Of a DNA stretch of 35,298 bases, positions 33,301-35,298 are shown in pieces. A program made the position numbers and the translations under genes. Within the stretch, counting starts at the first letter, position 1; each line of letters begins with the position of its first letter. The stretch spans positions 1 to 35,298 of the forward strand of contig NZ_JAGPOX010000104.1 in assembly GCF_019038435.1 (NCBI RefSeq), in the 5' to 3' direction. Source of the DNA: Nocardia alni (GTDB taxonomy: Bacteria; Actinomycetota; Actinomycetes; Mycobacteriales; Mycobacteriaceae). Under the pieces are notes generated by a model. It had not been told where the DNA came from and ran no database searches. It saw only the letters and a list, made by a program, of their open reading frames with translations.

Positions 33301-33792
33301 ACCGACGTGCGGGTGCAGTCGGACGCCGACGCGGTCGAGGGGGCCGCGCCGGTGGACCACGCCCTGATCGTCGGCTCCCGTGCACGCTGGGACACCACCG
33401 ACACGCAGGCCCCGGCCGATCGCGGAATGTTCGGTGGCGGATCGGCATTCAACGCCCGGCCCAACCTGGCCGTCGCCTACCGCGCGCCCGAGGGCCCGCT
33501 ACAGCATCGGATCGCCAACGCATGGCAGGCCGTCCTGGGCATCGACAAGGTCGGCGCCGACGACGACTTCTTCGATCTGGGCGGGGAATCACTGCTGGCG
33601 ATGCAGCTGGTCACCAGCCTGCGCAAGGAGCTGGGCGTGAGTCTGTCGGTCAAGCAGTTCTTCTCCTCGGGCGACCTCACCGTGAAGGGGCTGGCCGGAC
33701 TGGTCGAACGCGCCCGCGCCGGCAACGACACCGACCCGTCCGCCGACGTCATCGTGCCCAGTGCGCGGCGCAAGAGCGCGGTGCGCTCATGA
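24343..33792 (+). CDS. Hybrid NRPS-PKS: Cy-A-PCP-C-KS-AT-MT-ACP
   Basis: The protein has 3149 residues from ATG 24343 (ATGA with the preceding gene). Cy is residues 1-440 with DGLTLDYAS (DxxxxDxxS; D146, D151, S154). A is about 545-1115, code D810 M811 F814 N853 F883 G885 V909 L917 W918 K; N and W resemble Cys codes, so Cys is the weak favourite over Ser/Thr. PCP has Ser1166. C is about 1293-1715, with HHIAFDD (H1436, H1437, D1441) where Gly is usual after Asp. KS is about 1770-2200, complete: Cys1943, His2079, His2119. AT is about 2285-2590, GHSLGEYSAA (S2379) and AVHSALLDP, malonyl-like. MT is about 2640-3020, VLEIGAGQGYLT near 2834. ACP has Ser3083. There is no KR, DH, ER or TE. Expected role: make a thiazoline/oxazoline, then add a C-methylated beta-keto unit. 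Confidence 0.9.
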   Translation: MTTERHEPFPLTDTQRAYLIGRGDFYPLGNVSTHAYLEYDCVIDPDRFAAAWDRVLARHDMLRAVVDPQTATQRVLTEVPDSGLALHDLRGLDEPDAEAAVAATRETMAHEVRPSDRYPIFGMALSLLSDTDDRTTVRARLHVGIDGLTLDYASWHVLLRDLSIFYDDLDADLSPPACAFRDYVLAAADLADPQDRAEAHEYWEKILPDLPGPPHLPLRREPESVTHPRFDRLDECLDASTWSRLQARATEHGLTASGLMVAAFAQVVAHWSATPRFTLNIPRMGRSPLLDGVEDVAGEFATFTLIDIDAGDREPFTDFARRAQRRMWDALEHGAISGVELLRRLGELHGSEHGPVLMPVVLTSTLAFAKNDSALVRALRPVYHITSTPQVYLDVQLEERLGELYVNWDYVRDMLRPGVIEAMFAAWSTLLHNLASDERTWRSTDPIGFDHTHQPPTSPSGPMPRDTDNRDSAANSAHQNVDRARVVRQPNDKPESAHSDLAKQDQAYPHAEAPFAADSHNSTASSLDPNVAPPQGDHTRGDENTLAHSDFLTQVRERPDATALIGADGSGVTYAQLHARASTVAWWLHEAASPPVKPDEPEPIVAIVMTKSCAQIAAAIGVLCAGCAYLPIDPELPAASIAALLDRARPAAILTDTTTAQALPNPTTSLPTLVVDQLSASPATPLLFSSRAVTHPATPPPMLDADELSVSPEPALPPATAPSRALPHPATPLPTPPVDQFSESSARALPPTTTTARSLAYLLPTSGSTGEPKLVAVEHGGVVNCLRATARAFGLGPDDRSLAVTALHHDMSLFDVFGMLGAGGCVVVPDAARRVDPEHWLALMSEHGVTVWNSVPAMMRMLLDYRRESQDDGSEESTLRLSFLGGDWFPLDLAQNYRAAYGSAELVSVGGPTETTLWNIWHRVGDPDRDYPDWISVPYGTPIPGARYHLLDERGFECPAWVVGEMCCSGIGVAREYRGDPELTAQRFIRHPATGLRLYRTGDLGRRRPDGTIEFIGRRDSQVQLRGRRVEPSAVEAALRTHPAVRHAVVTAVAQVRGPGHRALIGHVEADTDEQTLLGHLRDRIAEYLVPSRILVVDTLPLTASGKVDRAALTAHGTTALNEPTTVPGTAADTALTTVIAAAWADVLGLDRVGPRDNFFTLGGDSLAATRILARLRRELAGCEISARAVLAGIDVETCAQALLAYAGPQLESAARRALGEQPEPMADSANTVATQNGPLPQSRTRDGQAGPGAHTANASAAQTDLLSKRTAHRPLDGRPEPTAITDEISAPQTGPLSAAQRRMWFAERLAPDSAANHLAVMIRLDDGLDPDTLCAALADVVARHTVLRTVYRADADGLPRQHILDRPFEVAPVAAPDPIAHAHAAAVRPFRLGKELPIRAGLARADTGDARNGDPHDDTARSRATGDWLLWIVLHHIAFDDYSWDILFSDLSTAYRTRRHGDVTAPIAAGRYLDHALAEDERAQRAEYAAAREHWRRRSLRARPGTMLPPRKGRRVVRDLSSTHHAEVTTVARAQGISTTTVLMTAAAMTVGRRIGSDTVVLAVPVVDRSEPGAESVLGNFGNLVLIDIDLTAADPLAEVAAKSLDAYAHQQVPFDVVVADQRAARPGDSGPLFDAVFSARGALAGELNLDGVSATVTPIDLGTARFDLVLECADTGTGHQLGIVADSDRYRADEAQTLLGEFHTTLIELCSSPTPVPQAPPTGHPLLSPTPPAPQAPSTGQPRPTARKEVQMTGPTEFDDAIETPDMDAIAVIGMDGRFPGAPDLTVFWDNLIQGRESAREFTLEQFLAAGGTEAEYDDPALVRVASSVEGIDRFDADFFGYRPSEAELIDPQQRLFLECCHHALEHSGQAPGRFDGRIGVYAGASQSRYFLENVYPHVMDQTNSMASLPATSGSSPGGIATRVAYKLGLTGPALSVQTACSTSLVAIHVACQDLLNYQCDVALAGGASLNPTPHQGYQAIADGPLSPDGRCRAFDAGANGMFPGDGVGVVVLKRLADALADGDPIRAVIKGSAVNNDGNRKAGYGAPSAPGQVEVILAAQAAAGITPDQVGYVEAHGTGTPVGDPIELSALGEAFRTGTDRTGYCLLGSVKTNLGHLDAAAGIAGFIKTVLALENRTIPPSLHFSAPNPLFDLDASPFRVAADRTEWSESIPDLAAVSSFGIGGTNAHVILGPAPRQAPRPDDDGPAVLTVSARTPAALERAAGQLAAHLRTHPRLRLADVAHTLRAGREDYEYRTAVVASEIEEARTELVTVSPARARATRPVVFVLPGGGTEYARMGLGLYTDEPAFREVITAAAAIAEPLTGVDLVAQLHDPQGFGDSGDSAAAFVAVVATEIALAAALADHGVTPAALIGHSLGEYSAACIAGVMSLDDTIRVVVERARLLDRSGGAATSVLLGPDDLADYLGPNLGLATINGPLHTTVSGPVDEIAALEAVLEAKGVDVSRLPLPAVHSALLDPELPALARVLATVSLNAPRIPMISNVSGAWLSDAEATDPDYWIRHTRHTVRFADGIDTLVRDLSPLFVETGPGRGLTRLIELQAGREAVAPPTMRHRRDDGDDRVYLLRALGGIWAAGAAVDLTAAGEPAARKVTLPGYPFERRRFWIDPPARATARPFDLFGYLDRCEGELRKQIPVEHTERGLDARLESLCALYVARFLREIGCATDPGALVDPAAVVAELGFVAPYERFFDALLSLLVADGYAVRDGARLRLTETPCGDEQLDRERAALLARYPDAEEELAFLDYCSARYRQVCTGELAGTEVMIVDGSDDRSTEVVDKRLAHSDVAIYTRLVGSVLRELAAGRDRPLRVLEIGAGQGYLTWPVAEAVHGTPVEYTFTDLGRSFVVAAQRRAQEQGYDWMRFGVLDVTGDAEAQGFTEPFDVVLAFNVLHATPELATTVSQVHSLLAPGGRLLLLESAQQRRVSMLTAGLFEGWWYFTDDLRTHSPLVAPGQWAELMRGAGFTDVRVQSDADAVEGAAPVDHALIVGSRARWDTTDTQAPADRGMFGGGSAFNARPNLAVAYRAPEGPLQHRIANAWQAVLGIDKVGADDDFFDLGGESLLAMQLVTSLRKELGVSLSVKQFFSSGDLTVKGLAGLVERARAGNDTDPSADVIVPSARRKSAVRS
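25736..26010 (+). repeat. Two in-frame 150-bp units between Cy and A domains
   Basis: An AATGTCG segment at 25780 recurs at 25930, and GCACACAGCG at 25831 recurs at 25981, both exactly 150 bp (50 codons) apart, with diverged sequence between. The second unit runs into the N-terminal edge of the A domain (SDFLTQVRERPDA), so the linker seems to have grown by duplicating the domain border. Confidence 0.75.
26339..26610 (+). repeat. Three degenerate repeats inserted inside the Cy-module A domain
   Basis: Related segments (VDQLSASPATPL, ADELSVSPEPAL, VDQFSESSARAL) start near 26368, 26458 and 26557, 90 and 99 bp apart and in frame. They lie between A2 (YLPIDPE) and A3 (LLPTSGSTGEP) and add about 75 residues of Pro/Ser/Ala-rich sequence to a catalytic domain. 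Confidence 0.75.
28000..28235 (+). repeat. Degenerate in-frame repeats before the C domain
   Basis: The C-domain entry motif (SAPQTGPLSAAQ) has upstream echoes VATQNGPL and SAAQTDLLS, starting near 28042, 28123 and 28213 (81 and 90 bp apart). The EQPEPMA and GRPEPTA segments at 28011 and 28182 are 171 bp apart. The linker looks like duplicated domain edge. Confidence 0.65.
29591..29604 (+). promoter_or_regulatory. Possible internal translation start at the KS of the hybrid gene
   Basis: AGGAAG at 29591-29596 lies five bases before ATG 29602-29604 (Met1754), just before the KS and after a Pro-rich stretch containing two PQAPxTGxP units. This looks like the ribosome-binding site and start of a formerly separate KS-AT-MT-ACP gene. 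Whether it is still used cannot be told from sequence. Confidence 0.45.
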
Positions 33793-33899
33793 CCGTGCGC
33801 AGCATGAACGCCGCCGCGCTCGCACTGGCGCCGCAGCACCGCATTCGAGCCGAACGACCGATAGGAACCACCGGCTCGCCCGGGCCGGTAGGACGCTGA
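33789..33899 (+). CDS. 36-codon coupled small ORF of unknown function
   Basis: The ATG overlaps the stop of the hybrid gene as ATGA, and the TGA ends one base before the next NRPS ATG. The peptide is Ala/Arg/Pro-rich (MNAAALALAPQHRIRAERP, then GTTGSPGPVGR) with no recognised domain. It might be a real small protein, or merely a coupling frame that carries ribosomes to the NRPS start. Confidence 0.35.
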   Translation: MTVRSMNAAALALAPQHRIRAERPIGTTGSPGPVGR

Positions 33900-33900
33900 A

Positions 33901-35298
33901 ATGAGCGAGCAGACAATGAATTCGGCCGATCACGAACAGAACCCGCCGGCAACACTGAGCTTTCCCGCGTCCTTCGCTCAGCAGCGAATGTGGTTCCTGC
34001 ACAAACTCGATCCCGCGGACCCGTCCTATCACGTGCCGCTGTTGCTCCGGATGCGCGGCCCACTCGACATCGCCGCGCTAGGCGGGGCGTTCGAGGACAC
34101 GATCGCCCGGCAGGAGCAGTTGCGCACCTCGTTCGCCGATGTCGACGGCGACCTGCACCAGCGGGTGCATCCATACGGCCGGTTCGAGCTGGGCCTGCAT
34201 AATGTCGAGGCCGGCTACGTGGCCGACGCCGACCTGGTCGCTCACCCAGGCGTCGCCGAGCTGCTGAGCCGCCTCATCGACGCCCCGTTCGACCTCGGCC
34301 AGGCCGACGCACTACGGGCCGAGGTGATCGAACTCGGCGGCGAGGACAGGCTGCTGGCAATCGTGGTGCACCACATCGTGATCGATGGCTGGTCATTGAA
34401 GATTCTGCTCAACGAACTGGACGTGTGCTACCGGGCACGCGTCGCGGGGACACCGGTCACGTTGCCGGAGTTGAGCATTCAGTACGCCGACTACGCGGAG
34501 TGGCAGCACGACCGGACCGACCGCGCCGCGCTCGACGCGGAGCTGGCGCACTGGCGGACCCTGTTCCCGCACGGGCTCACCGATCCGAACCTGCCCACCG
34601 ACCGCCCACGCCCGCTCGAGCGCAGCTCGAACGGGGCACGCCACGAGTTCGACATCGACGCCGAGACCGCCGGTGCGGCACGGCAGCTGGCCCGAGCCGA
34701 TGGCGCGACGCTGTACATGGTGCTGCTGGCCGCCTGGGCGGCGACGATCTCCCGGGCAAGCGGCGGCTGCGACACCGTCACCGCCGCCACCCTGCTGGCC
34801 AATCGCGACAATCCCCAAATCGTGGATCTGATCGGCCTTTTCGTCAACACCCTGCCGATCCCCGTGGATCTGAGCGGACAACCGACCTTCCGCACACTGC
34901 TGGAGCGCGTGCGCCGAACCACGATGGACGTGTTCGCCCATCAGGACGCACCCATCGAACAGATCGTGCCCGCCCTGCGCCGTCCCCACGACACAGGCGA
35001 AGTGACATTTCCGCTGCTGTTCGCCCTACAGAACTTCGCCGACTCGCGAATACGCTTCGCCGACCTCGATGTCGTACGCATCGACGAGGACGAGCGCTCG
35101 ACCCGATTCGAACTCGAACTACACGTCTGGGAACACCCCGATCGGCTGCGCGCGGCCATCGTCTACAGCACGGACCTGTTCGACCCCGACACCGTCGCCC
35201 GCCTCGGCCGAACTTTCGTCACAATCCTGCGATCCTGCTGCGCCACACCGGATCGCAACCCGGACCGAATCCCCCTGCCCGCCGAGGCGGTCCACCCC
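33901..35298 (+). CDS. NRPS, N-terminal condensation domain (3'-truncated by window edge)
   Basis: ATG 33901 is preceded by GTAGGAC; 466 codons are open to the last base. The first 20 residues are a polar leader. A condensation domain covers about 20-450: SFAQQRMWFLHKLDPADPSY (C1), LRTSFADVDG (C2), VVHHIVIDGWS (C3; H157, H158, D162, G163), YADYAEWQ (C4) and IGLFVNTLPIPVDL (C5). The full HHxxxDG motif says it is active. The sequence after C5 (FAHQDAPIEQIV) and the intact C3 favour an ordinary LCL-type domain receiving the chain from the upstream ACP. An A domain and carrier are expected beyond the edge. Confidence 0.92.
   Translation, partial: MSEQTMNSADHEQNPPATLSFPASFAQQRMWFLHKLDPADPSYHVPLLLRMRGPLDIAALGGAFEDTIARQEQLRTSFADVDGDLHQRVHPYGRFELGLHNVEAGYVADADLVAHPGVAELLSRLIDAPFDLGQADALRAEVIELGGEDRLLAIVVHHIVIDGWSLKILLNELDVCYRARVAGTPVTLPELSIQYADYAEWQHDRTDRAALDAELAHWRTLFPHGLTDPNLPTDRPRPLERSSNGARHEFDIDAETAGAARQLARADGATLYMVLLAAWAATISRASGGCDTVTAATLLANRDNPQIVDLIGLFVNTLPIPVDLSGQPTFRTLLERVRRTTMDVFAHQDAPIEQIVPALRRPHDTGEVTFPLLFALQNFADSRIRFADLDVVRIDEDERSTRFELELHVWEHPDRLRAAIVYSTDLFDPDTVARLGRTFVTILRSCCATPDRNPDRIPLPAEAVHP

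Noticed and set aside
1..35298. tRNA, rRNA, riboswitch, insertion sequence or attachment site
   Set aside because: I found no tRNA-like cloverleaf, transposase motif, terminal inverted repeats or target duplication on either strand.

Overview
The window is high-GC actinobacterial DNA, most likely from Nocardia or a close relative. The signs are a WXG100 protein and a type VII-style polymorphic toxin, DtxR/IdeR-type iron boxes, tight ATGA/GTGA gene couplings and giant modular NRPS/PKS genes. The genus is inferred from gene content, not proven.

Left part (1-6063): the 3' end of an unrecognised gene. Then comes a minus-strand toxin-immunity cassette: a 1213-residue polymorphic toxin with a WXG100-like N-terminus, a long disordered linker and a C-terminal PD-(D/E)XK-like nuclease tip, overlapping an Imm49-type immunity gene by ATGA. 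Divergent from it is a small plus-strand operon of a WXG100 protein and a YbaB/EbfC-like protein, ended by a strong inverted repeat. Next (6091-9509, minus) is a two-gene carbohydrate operon: GT4 glycosyltransferase then amylo-alpha-1,6-glucosidase-like enzyme.

Right part (9596 to the window end): an iron-siderophore locus. It holds a decayed siderophore-binding lipoprotein gene that still has its iron box; a siderophore-interacting flavin reductase divergent from two coupled exporter-fold ABC transporters; and an intact siderophore-binding lipoprotein behind a perfect 19-bp iron box. A biosynthetic operon starts at 15629 and runs off the right edge: a SznF-like protein with C-terminal cupin, a YqcI/YcgG-family N-hydroxylase, a free carrier protein, KS-(no AT)-PCP-C-A-PCP, Cy-A-PCP-C-KS-AT-MT-ACP, a 36-codon coupled ORF, and an NRPS beginning with a C domain.

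Main point: the SznF-like/YqcI pair is the kind of chemistry that makes N-N bonds on arginine guanidine groups (N-nitroso or diazeniumdiolate). Here it sits inside an iron-regulated NRPS/PKS operon whose first A domain reads DINYWGGIGK, a code I associate with Ndelta-hydroxy/formyl-ornithine. Together these suggest a siderophore carrying a graminine-like (Ndelta-nitroso-Ndelta-hydroxyornithine) ligand plus a heterocycle and a C-methylated polyketide unit. That would be a diazeniumdiolate-type siderophore system in an actinomycete. It is an inference from sequence only. The assembly line is also odd in detail: a ketosynthase with an Asp in place of its second catalytic His and no AT, an orphan C domain before a KS, and linkers (even A-domain interiors) swollen by in-frame tandem repeats.
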